A DNA stretch of 64,000 nucleotides from Augochlora pura (taxonomy: Eukaryota > Arthropoda > Insecta > Hymenoptera > Halictidae), in contig NC_135772.1 of NCBI RefSeq assembly GCF_028453695.1, forward strand, positions 11,718,001-11,782,000, in the 5' to 3' direction. A program made the translations under genes and the position numbers. This document shows positions 13,255-25,200 of this stretch, in pieces. Positions within the stretch are counted from its first letter, which is position 1. The number at the start of each line of letters is the position of its first letter. The notes beneath the pieces are model-generated. The model had not been told where the DNA came from and made no database searches. It worked only from the letters and a program-made list of their open reading frames with translations.

Positions 13255-14557
13255 TTACCAAGGGTGGCCTCCGGCAACCACCGCCGAGGCAGAAGCGCCG
13301 ATGACAGTTGTTTTGGCAACGGGACCAGCGACGACCGCGGATGTTGATGGACCTGCGACCACCGCGGACGTTGCTGGACCTGCGACGACCGTGGACGTGA
13401 CTGGGCCGGCAACGACTGTGGTAGGAACACCAGCCACGATCGCAGGTGCAGCAGCAACTATGCCTGCAGGGCCAACGACTCCGCCTCCTAGAGTAATCAT
13501 TCATTTACTGTCATTTTTCACTGCTAACGTTATTAGCGGGTCTCCGCGACAAGCGAAAGTTAACCAATTTGCATCCGCAAACAGAATAAATCATTTTCAA
13601 TGACCGTCAACTATAATCAACTAGTTAACTATTTTTAAGATTGGTTCTTACATTAGTCAACTGTCACAACATCGTAACAAAGTCACGAATCAGCGCAGTT
13701 CGTGCGGTCTAAATCTACAATTGGCGATAGTTGACGATCGTCGCGTTGGCGATGGTTGGCAATTAAGAACAAACAGTGAGCTCACCAACGACAACAGTGC
13801 CCAAACCGGGTTCAGAAACAAGAGTAGGACCAGCGACAGAGCCAACGACAGCGGATGGAGCAGCGACTGCACCGGTGACCACGGCCGGACCAGCCACAGG
13901 GCCGGCCACTTTTACTACCCCGGTTGCCGGACCAGCAACAACTGCGGGGCCCACCTGTGGCCCAGCAACTGCTACGCCTGCTACGGCTGGTGCCCAAATT
14001 GCGCTCGGGGCTGCCGAGCAGACCGACACCAGCGCTACCAGAATAGCCTGAAAGCGATCAAATTAGACCTTTTGATGTACAGATATGTCGAGTGTCGATG
14101 ACGAAGAACGAGAGCGAATGAGAAGCTTTCTAATAGTAAATCTTTGTAATAGTAATCTCTGAGATTATGTTATTTCTTGTTATTGTAATTTCTGATCATT
14201 TTCCATTCTGATCAGTTTCAATTATATTTGTGTACTAGATTATGCTCATACATACATAAAACTGTTCTGAGATTTTCTGAATAAATAAAGTAATACTATC
14301 ATTCGAACGTTCGATTATCCATGCATCGGTTATTATTCCGGTTATAAATGGATATAAATACATCTATAAAAATCAAATTAGATTTACACGTATCCATTAC
14401 TATACTTCACATTCAATTTACTGTACAGAATCTGAGCAAGTGGTAGTTAATTTTATCATTTTCCTTCAATCATCCAAAGATGTCCGGAAGTAATCAAAGG
14501 CGCAATAGAAAAATAAACAATTCAGTAAGCAGAAGAGAGTCTTACCAGGAATTTCAT
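13255..14557 (-). CDS. Gene B: apidermin-like cuticular protein, 3 exons, 168 aa
   Basis: Exons on the minus strand: 14546-14557 (ATG AAA TTC CTG, donor GTAAGA), 13786-14047 (acceptor CTTTCAG, donor GTGAGC) and 13255-13487 (acceptor ACTCTAG, stop TAA). Phases are 0 and 1; total 169 codons including the stop. The signal peptide is MKFLAILVALVSVCSA, followed by APSAIWAPAVAG, a start shared in style with gene C (APSWAPG). The main exon has GP-rich units (AVAGPQVGPAVVAGPATG) and a segment GAVAAPSAVVGSVAGP that resembles segments in genes C and D. The last exon is unusually long (76 aa) and carries a regular 10-residue series, VAGPxTSxVVAGPxTSAVV, ending in GGHPW. The GPSG motif seen near the C-terminus of the other four genes is replaced here by GASAS. 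Likely a secreted structural protein of cuticle. The nearest neighbour is gene C, 3.7 kb upstream on the same strand. Confidence 0.87.
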
Positions 14558-14609
14558 GATTGTGGATGTGGTTCGTCTTCGACGGTAGCTATAAAGCTAA
14601 TTGTTAGAC

Positions 14610-14641
14610 TGCCTATTGACCCCGCGATATCTGCTTTTATA
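14610..14641 (-). promoter_or_regulatory. Core promoter of gene B
   Basis: A TATAAAA box lies at 14635-14641 (minus strand) and a CAGTC initiator-like site has its A near 14610, about 31 bp downstream. The implied 5' UTR is about 52 nt. Confidence 0.65.
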
Positions 14642-14649
14642 CCCCCGTT

Positions 14650-17600
14650 CGACCCTGAATCACGGTATCTCTCGCTCTCATTTTTCCACGGGAAAATGTC
14701 ACGGTGTTCCGTTAACCACTCGGCATGACCTATTTCCGTATGGAAGAATTTCAGTTACGAGTGTGTGCGTGCGCTGTTAAACGCCGGGACCGAAAGATGT
14801 CGCGGATTAATTACACCACGGCGCGGCGCGGCGCAGAGGTATATCTCGCGGAGTACTAGGTGATCCCGCAACTCGATTACCCGGTATACTATAAATTTCG
14901 CCCGTTTACGTGAGCCAACATTAACCGTTATCATCCCGTCGGCCCGGCTGATTGAATTTACCTTGTCTCCAGGGCTGCAAGACTATTTGATTTAAGGACT
15001 CGTCGTACTTGTTGCACCGCGCGGCCTGATTTCGCGAATGTCATCGTCGCCGCTTTGGTAATTTGCATCTCGGATGTGCCCCTCGTTTCCGTGGATTCGT
15101 GCCGCATCCGGCAAACCACGGCGGGATACGCAAGTACGAAGAAAGTTGCGCTGCGTGGATCGTCGACGATGGAAGAAACGAATCCTCTTTGAAGCGGCTT
15201 CTAAGAGAAACGGGTAAGCATTCATTTTCCACTCGACGTTTCGTGCCTCGATCGGTCTTCAATATGTCTTGAGATGAAGGAAGCAATTATTTCGATCAGG
15301 CTAAATTCTTTGCGAGATGTAAGATTGAAGAGGGAGGCCAGTATTAGTCAACAAGAAAAATTGTTTGACAAGTAGTTAAAAATTGGTAAACTTCTGCCGC
15401 GAAGTTCTTTCTAGGAACTTTAGGAACGATGTTAATTAGCGTCCGCTAACGAACTGCAAACATTATCTGGAAAAGTTCTTAAACGACGAACTGCATAAAT
15501 TATATAGTAACTTAACATTTTATTTGCCGCCTATCAATAGGCATTTCAGCGACTGGGTTGCATGTTAAAAAGGTTTCGTAATCTTCTTTCAAATTTATTT
15601 CGGAAGAAATATTAACCGAATCAATTTATTGATTTATTAATGGAATTGCCGTCTACTTTGAAAAATTATTTTAAAAAAATACTAACTATTGATAACCATA
15701 CTTAAAAGGTCTATTATGGAAAATGTATAAAACGATGAATGACAGCACAGCGTGTATGTAGTTAGCACCAATGCAAGGATAGAAAATACTTTTCTCGAAA
15801 CATGAAACAATCTTAACCCAAACTCGTTTCTCATTAAAATATCGGTATCCAAGAAATATAAATAACTTTGAAAATACCTACGTTGTAAATGGAAGCTTAA
15901 AGTAGTACAAGTTTGAAACGAAATTTATCTAATTTTTTATAAAACGGTACAAGGAGATATTACCTAGCATCTTTCAAACAACGCCATAATGAACGGGAAA
16001 GCGGACAGGGATAAAAATGCCTGAATCAAATACGGATTATTTTTAGATTTACGCGTGCAGTAACGAACGTTTGTGTTCGACGATTCCAATTTCATGTAAT
16101 ATCATGAGTAAACATACCGGTCGCCGTGTAAACATTCAAATATTTGCTCAGCGCGACTAGATGGTTAAGCCTGTCGAAGCGCCGGCCTGAGCACCATATT
16201 TCATTCAGGACGACGGAGTCCGAGTTCCTGGCTGCTCCTTAATAACGACCATTTCAGCCACTTCGTCGACAAACTGTCCAATTTGACGACCGGTTGGACT
16301 TGTTGCTCCTCGACGGTCGGTCATGCCCCTTTGAAATGGTAATGCGCTCCGGCACGACGAGCGTTGCGCTAATAATTTCCTCCGGGTCTTTTGACTGCCG
16401 GAAACAGGGCGTAGTTCGCGACGTTCTCCACCCAACACCCCCCCTCGTCCTTCCCTGTCCAAGCTCCTCGATGCGTCTTTCCCGATGCATTTTCCAGCGG
16501 CGAGTGTGATTGAAAACGGAGATTAAAAGGGAGCGACGATGATGGAACGACGCTTGACAGACTGCCGAACAAAGCTGGCAAGGGAAACGCTCGGATATCA
16601 GGAGGATCCGGTAGTGTCGCCCCTCGTACAGAGAATACTCGGCTGATTGGAGTGGTGTTGAAGCAATTTCCTCCAATTACCGGTAAAGGTGGACAGGTAT
16701 CGTCCCACGGTTGCGCCCCGATGCCGTCGGCGGGACAATGGACCGCGAAATAGAGGCCGGTCGCGCCGGTGTCGACAGCCTCTGGGGTGACGATGTTCCG
16801 CAGAGAACAATGGCTTCCAATCGGCCTTAATCGCAAACTAATGTTGACTTCGCTTGACATCGACTCCCTTCGCTTTGATCCTAGGAGTGTGAAATTCTGT
16901 CGAGGCCGACGTCCACGGATCATACTTTTCGACGAGTTTGTATCAAATAATTCGCAAACGCTTTATCGAAAGACGTCTTAAAGGACAGCTTTTGTCCGAA
17001 CATAATTTCGCTGTTAATATTATTTAGCCGACATAGCGAAAACACCAACGATATTTCCATCAATACTCGGATCACCGACTTTGACTTTGTTCACCTAATT
17101 ACCATTGCTAGAACCTACCATTGCTAGAACATCGCAGCTCTAGATACCATAGGAGTCATCTTTCGTTCGGCACACCGTTCAAGAGTTGTTGATAAACCTC
17201 TTGTTATTCGAGGAAATCTACTTAGCCTTCGTCTGTGGAATTGTTGCGGGAGTAAACTTGTTTCGATTGGAATAGTCGAGCACAGCAGTTGTAATCGCGA
17301 GAGGATTTTCGCAAGAGGATTGCTGTTCTAGCGAAGATAATTATGAATACGAACTAAGTGGTTGTGAAATGTATAAAATGGATGAGAATGTAACAGAACA
17401 AGATGAGAGATGTACCTCCATGGAGCAAATATTAACGTAATCTGGAGAACTTTCTGATTCGTCAAAGTAAAAGATACGTAAACGGAGACAATAAAAGCAA
17501 TCCCCGAAAGTATCGCTGTGCTGGCTGATGAGTCAACATCTTAATTTTGAGGTGAAAGTGATCGTATTACACTTTTAAGTAACGATACTTAAAATTTGAT

Positions 17601-18080
17601 GTACAATTGTTAAAACTATTCGCAGCACTAAGTGAAGTATTTTGATAAGTCTTCATGGAAGATGATTTAAAGTAACCAAGAAGACGCGACTTGCCTGACC
17701 AAGTTGACGATTAAAAATTATTTTTACACCAACTTACTAAAAGACAAGGAAGAACTCAAATATCGAAGAAATGAAGGTGAAAATGATCAAGCGAGTTGAA
17801 AGAGTAGATCAGTCATGATACAGTAAAATGCACCATAGATTAAATAAGGAAAGATAAACATTATGTTAAGTTGCGACATGTCCCACAGCAAGAAGGTCTA
17901 AACAACTAAATACAAAATAATAATCGTGGTACGTATAAGAACACATGCAGTCGTTTATTCGTATCTACTGTGTACAATCGTATAAAAAGGTTTTGATGTA
18001 TTGCTCAGACTAAAGCAGCGAACATTAAATAATCCGACGGTTCGAAGACAAACGACTAATGAGATTCCTCTCCAAATTTG
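14650..18080. other. Spacer between genes B and C
   Basis: A GC-rich island at 16.15-16.95 kb contains overlapping open frames on both strands, none with recognisable sequence. The rest is AT-rich and featureless. Confidence 0.55.
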
Positions 18081-18086
18081 CATGCT

Positions 18087-18092
18087 TTTATT
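18087..18092 (-). terminator. Candidate poly(A) signal of gene C
   Basis: AATAAA on the minus strand, about 180 bp after the stop codon. Confidence 0.45.
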
Positions 18093-18268
18093 ATAACATA
18101 TAAACGCATATGAGGTATTGTTATGTACACGGAATACATGTAAAAGATACAGTGTAATGGGAGGTACTAGCGGTATATGACGGAGATCGTGGCGTGGTCG
18201 GTTTCAGAGTTGCAGGCATCGAGGGAGATCAGTCGAAGATGTCGGATGAGTGTCCGTGTCCTGGATGA

Positions 18269-19157
18269 TTACCAATGTGCGCCGCCGCTAACGATTCCTC
18301 CAACGCCAGCTGGTCCGGCCGATATACTGCCAGATGGTCCGGCAATCAGGGCTGGCGCGGCCACGGGTCCGGCGAGAGCCGCTGGAAGTGACGCGGGTCC
18401 AGCCACAACAGCGCCTGGAAGCAGGTTCGTTAGTAATTACTTTGATTAAGGACATCGGTATTCGAGGGATGGATCAAATATAGAACGAATCTCCGCTAGA
18501 AAAATTTCTGGCTCGAAAGTGCATCTACTCGAAGCTGCTGTGATTACAATCGGCCGTAGCTAGAGACCGTGGCATGAATAAACCAACAGATTTCAAGCGA
18601 TCAACGACTTCTTATTCATCTGGAAAGGAGGTGGAAGCTACCGTGGGTGGAAGAATTTATGGATCATTATTGAAAGAAAACGGAAGATCAGATACAGTCT
18701 CTCCTTGTGCGGAACAATGCATACTAAATATTTCAAAGACAGATGACAATTTATAGATGTGGTATGTTCGGTAGAAAAGTAGAACGTGTTTTCGAGAATA
18801 TATTGGCGAGAGTGTAATATTTGGCGACTTACCCCAAGGAGCCCATGGTGCAGCAGCAGCCCATGGTGCAGCACCAGCCCAGGGAGCTCCCCAAGGAGCA
18901 GCGGCACCGGCAACGCTACCGGAAACTAGGGAAGGTCCTGCGACGGCTCCGGTGACCACAGCGCCGCCATCTACCGCGCCGGAAATGCGAGCAGGTCCGA
19001 CGGCTGGGCCCGCCAAGGCGGAGGGTCCGTTGATGGGTCCGCTGAGGGCGGCGGGTCCTAGGACCGGCCCGGCTAGGGCCGCTCCGGGTGCCCAGGACGG
19101 CGCTGCCGACACAGTGGACACTGCCGCGACGAGGAAGACCGCTACCAGTTTGTACAT
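18269..19157 (-). CDS. Gene C: apidermin-like cuticular protein, 2 exons, 156 aa
   Basis: Exons on the minus strand: 18833-19157 and 18269-18414 (donor GTAAGT, acceptor CTTCCAG, phase 1; 157 codons with stop). The start codon at 19157 begins MYKLVAVFLVAAVSTVSA, a clear signal peptide, followed by APSWAPGAALAG. Unlike genes A, B, D and E there is no intron after codon 4: the frame runs straight through. The open frame also continues upstream of this ATG, but that part lies over the TATA box and predicted 5' UTR and has no repeat character, so the signal-peptide ATG is preferred. The body has GP units (ALAGPVLGPAALSGPINGP, GAVAGPSLVSGSVAG) and then an Ala/Pro/Trp tract (AAPWGAPWAGAAPW, then AAAAPWAPWG) not seen in the other members. 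The tail contains IAGPSGSISAG and ends SGGAHW. Predicted to be a secreted cuticle component. Confidence 0.87.
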
Positions 19158-19233
19158 GTTGAGGAGGAAGTCGAAGGGCTTGCTGTCTGCGAAGCTTGTA
19201 GAAGAGTTTGCCTCGGTGGCTGGAGTGGATGTG

Positions 19234-19266
19234 CTGACATCGAACGGCTTCGATGGCGCTTTTATA
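19234..19266 (-). promoter_or_regulatory. Core promoter of gene C
   Basis: TATAAAA at 19260-19266 and TCAG at 19234-19237 (A at 19235) on the minus strand, spaced about 31 bp. The resulting 5' UTR is about 78 nt, the longest of the five genes. This supports starting translation at 19157 instead of in the upstream open frame. Confidence 0.7.
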
Positions 19267-19269
19267 GGG

Positions 19270-22200
19270 GCATTGTTGTGCAGTCTTGGTCTCTGCTGCT
19301 CCCGCCAACCCCAAGGGCGGGGCACAGGACACGCCAAACATTCTCTGCGGGTTGGCCTGGCCGCGTGGCTGTTTCTACGCTTATCAGCGACGCCGGCCCG
19401 CCCGACAACGCACGAACAAACGCTTAACGCCTCGCAGCCTACGGGGGTCACGTGCTCCATATCCAACTGTTGCATCCGTTTCGATACGTTTTTACGGTTG
19501 CGTTTAACCTTGCAGAACACATTGCACTCAGTCGGACAGAAAGATATATATCGATAGCGTAAGGGAATTCAATCCAACGTGTAACTGTCCCGGCGGCTGT
19601 GCCGTGTACGCGGCCACTAGCAAAAAATGTCACCGCGGGTGACCTGTCGATTCGCGTTATTTGCTCATTTGATTCGGTCTCTGTTAAATTGCGGATGCAA
19701 AAATCGCGCAATCGCCGCGATGATTTTCGACGCTAGCTAGACAGCACATTTTTCTGCAGTCATACCTTATCAAAATCTTCGTATCATATTTTTTAGCGCA
19801 TATATGCCAACAGACTGTGATATGAAAAATTAATTAAGTCCATTAGGATTAATTTAACACCAACAGTGACTGTTTTTACAGTTTTTATTTTGCAATCATT
19901 GAGTTTGTAGAGATACTTTTGTAGGACATAATTAAGTAAATTTTTCAAGTCAAACGTGCGGCATAATAAAAAAAGGTTTAAATGAATTTAATTACTTTCA
20001 ACACTCGGTGGATTCAATATATATCCACGTAATGTCTCTTAGTGTACATTATAACTATTCCGTCATGACAAACATGCGAAATATGGAATAGTAGTCAGCT
20101 GGAAGCACGTCAACTACTACTAATAAAAAACTATTCAAGAAAGATACAAATTTGTGGCAGTAGTAATTGCTGTAGAAAATCTTTAGACAATGTAGCAATT
20201 ACATCAAATGCCAATCGACGATCCCAGCATTTTTAAGGATTCTCCTATTCACAGGAAGTTCGCTTAATTAGGAGAAATGTTACATCAGATCAGATCGAAG
20301 CCTGCCCACCTCTCTTTCATCGTTAATTTCCATATGTATTATCACTATGCGTAAAGCATTCGCATCCAGAAGCAGGTTTCATTCACGATGATTCCGATCG
20401 TCATACCGAAGACGGTGAAATATCACGGCCAATCGGCTGGCACCGTTCGTCGCGACCTTCACAGCCAAGAAGACCGGCCTCGTCTTATCCCCGTCCTTCT
20501 CTCGCTCCCCCGATTTCGCGATGAAGATACGCTGAATTAGGTGAGCACGCGTCGGCAGTCGAGCCCATTACGCGTCGCATTGTTGCATCCGTTTAGGCGA
20601 GGCTCGGGTTGCGTTGCCCACGCGCCGTCCCCGGGCCGAGATTGTCGTCTGGAATGACGGTGTCATTGTAGTCAGGATATGCGCGTGTGTTACGGTGGCA
20701 GCAAGCCTCGCAATGGATCACCGACCGTGCCACGGATCGTTTGGAATATCATTGTTGGGCGTTGCGTGCACTTTCGAAGGTGACAAAGGTGACCGGCGAC
20801 GCGATTGTTCGAATAATTGTTCCTCGGTTCCGTAAAATTCTCCGGGGGGCGACTTTAATGCCACGCCTCGTTTACGAGAGCACGTTCGACGCTGCGTTTT
20901 TTTCCTTTTTTTTTTTCCACCCGCGGAGGCGTTCTGGGTACCCACCATCGACCCTGCGCGCCTAGAAAATTATTGCACTTTCAGGTCACTAGCGATCGCG
21001 GTGGGAGTCAATAATCGGTTTTTTGCATTTTCGCTTTACCTGTTACTCGCGTACCCTCGAATTACGTGAAACGCTTTATGTGTAACATCGATGGTCGAAT
21101 TATCGATGTTTTCAGATTTATTCTCTCGTTCGAGGCAATTCAGGTTCAATATTTAATTTTGGAACAATTTTACAATGGGAAAAGTTTGTTTCTTGATGAA
21201 GAGTCGCTACAGGGTTGAAGTTTTACATTTACTCTAATTAAAAGTCTTCGTTTCGTTATGATCTAAACACGCAGTGTCCGATATTTTGTACGCAGAAATA
21301 TAATATGTACCTTGAGAGCTTCAATCTTTTTTTTCTACGAATATCTATTTCAAATATTTCACGAGCCGCGGCGCTGTTCGAAAATACCAAATATTTATAT
21401 GCAGATTTCAATGTTATAGCGTGGATGAAACGCCAAAAACAAGAGTGACATGCACGATTTATGTTATTGCTGAATTTTTACGAGGATTTCGTGTAATTTC
21501 GATTGTCGCGTGTACCTATAGACCGAAATAAAAGAAGAGGAAAAACACGCTGTTAGAACAGTGACAGCTCCCCCAATAGGCCTGGAACACTGACGTCCAT
21601 TTTCCACACGGAAGTAATGCGTATCGGCGCATCCTGTGACCGGTTTACCATTACAAAGCCCGCAACGGGATGAAAGAGGATTACCAAAGTCGTTTACAGA
21701 AGCGAATTCGGCACATTCGTTAATCACCGTTGGAGCGACGTGCGTCGTTTCCGATCCCGTTCTCTTTTAATCAAACCCCGTAGCTGTCCCAACAAATTCA
21801 ATTGGCTTCTCTCAAACGACTGGAAGAATGCTGTGTTTTCGTTTTACGATGATTGTTATGATATGAATAATGAATTACAAGAAGGTGAATTAGAATCGTG
21901 CGTTATAATTCTTCAATTCGAAGTATTTTTCTGTTAGCATCGTCCGAGGTGTTGAATTTTTGCTGAGGAATAATTTTAGATAAGACAAGTTAAGTTTAAG
22001 ATGAGGAAATTAATTATGCAATGTCTTGATGGAAGATTCAGATGAATAATAATTCAATGTATCGATTTGTTGACCCATATAAACGCAACTGACTTAATTA
22101 CTTTTTTGTTGTTGCAAAAACTGCACTTCTTAACATTTATCAGAATAATTAACCGTTTTAACATACAGATTGGTATAATGTTAAAATTGTTTCGGTTTCT

Positions 22201-25200
22201 AAAGCAATTATAAATATAATTCTGTTATTTCGAGATTCTAGACACCTTGATAAAATAGATGACATATTTTCGCATTGCAATTTTAGAAGCATGATGTAAA
22301 ATTCGTATGGTTTATATCATTTATTCTGAAAGTTGAGAAATTTTCTTTCGCGCGACTTCTTTTAAAACTGTTTGAAAATTACTTGGTTGAAACAAATATT
22401 ACAATATTAAGAAATCTTTAGCGGGGGACGTGATTCGTTAGTAGTCGCAAATGAAACAAGATCGTTAATAATTTTATTGAAAATTTAATAATTATCCTGC
22501 AAGTGAAAACGCGGATGAAAATACGAAGAAATTGACACATTTTAAATTCGCTCTTTTTTGGACGACATTTACGTCCAATATTCGCTTGTTCTCAAGACTA
22601 ATTCTCAAAAATCCTTTGGTCCACATTATCTAATATCAAAGTACCTTAAATGTTTGCAAAAACGTGCCATTGCCCGCATTTCTCCAGCGTCGTTTCATCC
22701 AGATCGGCGCGCTCGAAACCGGATTCGCAGCGCGGAAGAGTGTTTCCAAGGCGTGGCCAGCGTCTCCAATTTGACCCAGGATTGCGACACGAGGCGGGCA
22801 ATTTTTGCAACGACAGATCGAGCTTTTGCACCCCGTCACGGTTGCGGAGATTGCGGGCGCAGCCCCGCCCTTACCCCCAATAAGTTCACCGACCCACGTG
22901 CTCGCTGTAGCCGGCTATAAAAGCTCACTTAGCATCAGCTTGAACGGCAATGTTCGTCCGTAATGGCTGATGGAAAGTCGCTGCTCGGGATCACGGTGGC
23001 TTCCGTTTGCCCAGCGTGGCCTCTCCGCGATTACCGCCCGATCGGTTAGGGTTGGTAGCGACCGGAGGCTACGAACGCGCAGATATCGCTGGATCGCGTT
23101 GTCGAGATTTAATTGAAGTCATCCTCGAATGGATTGCCCCGGCCCCCCTATGCCGTTTATCGTGGAAGATGTCGCCGTCGTAGATCTCGAATCCATAAAC
23201 GCCTGGTATTCGATGATCGCACCGGCTCCCGAGGTAAGCGTTAATCACGTACCTTCGCCCTACCACGAGTTGCCGGACGAGTCGAGAAAGAATCGTGTTT
23301 TCGTTCTCGGAACGGAAGCCAAACACATACCGGTGTTCCTTCATTTTCGCACCGTGCAATGCCGCGAGACCGTATCGCGGAGAACTTTATTTCCTCGTTT
23401 CCATGCCACTTTTCACGACTTACCATGTACCGGGGTATCGCGAGCACTACAAATATCCGATTTGAACTAGACATATGGCAGCCATCATTTCTATTTTTTC
23501 GGTAACGATACGAAATACGGTATCCGACGAATAGAAAGATGGGGGGGCAGCAAGTGGAATAAATCTCGGGATTCCGATCAATCTTTAAACACCGACGTGT
23601 TCCCGTTTATCCGCGTGCGATCCATACGAAACCATTTTTGACACGGCCACCATGCCGGACCATAAAACGGTGCCGATATCGCGGCCGAAGTTAACGAATT
23701 TCTCTCTGTATCTGTTTCCCTGTGATTTTTGTATTCCCAGGAGAGTCACGGGTCGAGCGTCGGCGGCCATCGTCCACGGTAGCACCAGCTCCCCGTCGAA
23801 GGATCCATCGAACGACCTTCCTCGATCTCCGGCAACTCCGCGAGGCATTAACGATCCGGCCGTAACCGTATCTACCTCGTTATCGACCACACCTCCTGTC
23901 ATTCTCGATCGAAATAGCGCAGGGGTTCGCGAGGAACGTGAAAACAATCTAACTCGCGTGCTTTATGCTCGACGAGATTGTTACAGTAGGTATGTTCCCG
24001 GTAGTCAACAACCTGTCACTGTTACGATTTCGACCCGCGATCATTAGTATGATTTATCACGGCCGCGCTAGCCTCCCGTTGATTTTGTTCGGGCTACAGC
24101 CTCCTTCAATGACATTGTAAGAATTTACTGCTATTAAAACTATATGAAGAATACTAAATCAATGATAAGTAGACCCGTATTTACGAACTTTAGCAAATTG
24201 CACGAGGCTGCGCTACATTGCGAATGTCTTGTATGATGGATTCTTAAAAAAATGAAAATTATTGGCAATTATACTATCCAATTTGAAATCGTAACAAGCA
24301 GATATATATTTGTTCCACGTTAGATTGTAATAGTTGAAAATTATTTAAGCTTAAACGTTCTAAATCGCGTTTATAATAATATGTATAATAGTACGCTATG
24401 GTGTTATAATGTACTTAAAATACTCACAGAAATGGCTATCAGTGGTTAAATGGTTAAATTATGGTATACTTTTTAATTTACATGTTTTGTGAAATAGCAT
24501 CGTTTCGGAGATTTTCGTTCAGATAAAATGTTCGAACACGTTAAACGTTGCGTAAAAAACATGCCTTTTTGAAAGCAAGCGAAACTTCATAAATATAATT
24601 CTTTACAATATTGAACGAGAAGTTTCCAGCGCCATTCCCATTTGCTAGGACCGATGATTTATTTTTAATTGTTTGCAACATTCGAATATTTCAAATATAA
24701 CGAGTTTTAGATTGCAAAAATACTTTTGAAATTGCAGTCCATGTTAATAAAATATCACGTCTTCCTATTGGACAAGCTATTATAAAATATTTAGAAAAAT
24801 GCTTCTCACTTATTATCTAACTAGTAATGGTGTATTAAATTACATTTTATAAAATAAATTGTAGGAAAAGTGTAATTTAATATAATGTCTGTTAAATTCG
24901 GGCTTTACGAAGCTTTTCTCAGAAATAAATTGATTCTCGATTGTATAAAATGATTTAGAAAAGTCAATATTTGTATGAAGTCTCATGTTTAATGAGAAAA
25001 TAGCGTAAACGTACACGAGTCGCATAAATGTATCTCACCACACGTTTTTCCCGTGTAGCGGGATCCATGAAAAGATATTATCCCGATATTACTTACAGAA
25101 ACGAGTGTTTGGTCGTAAGCTAAATTCGAATTCGATCTAGCTCATAAAATTTAAATCACATTGAGGCGTTCCAAGAAAGTTACTGGGGGAACGAGTAATA

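Noticed and set aside
16369..16923. 184-codon minus-strand open frame, with others overlapping it
   Set aside because: Several frames on both strands are open in the same GC-rich island; composition is Arg/Pro/Ser-rich as expected from GC content, with no recognisable motif.
19158..19520. Upstream extension of the gene C frame (about 120 codons before MYKL)
   Set aside because: It overlaps the TATA box and initiator of gene C and has no repeat or signal character; translation is expected to start at 19157.
18952..19557. 201-codon plus-strand open frame
   Set aside because: Antisense of gene C main exon and promoter; GP repeats read open on both strands.
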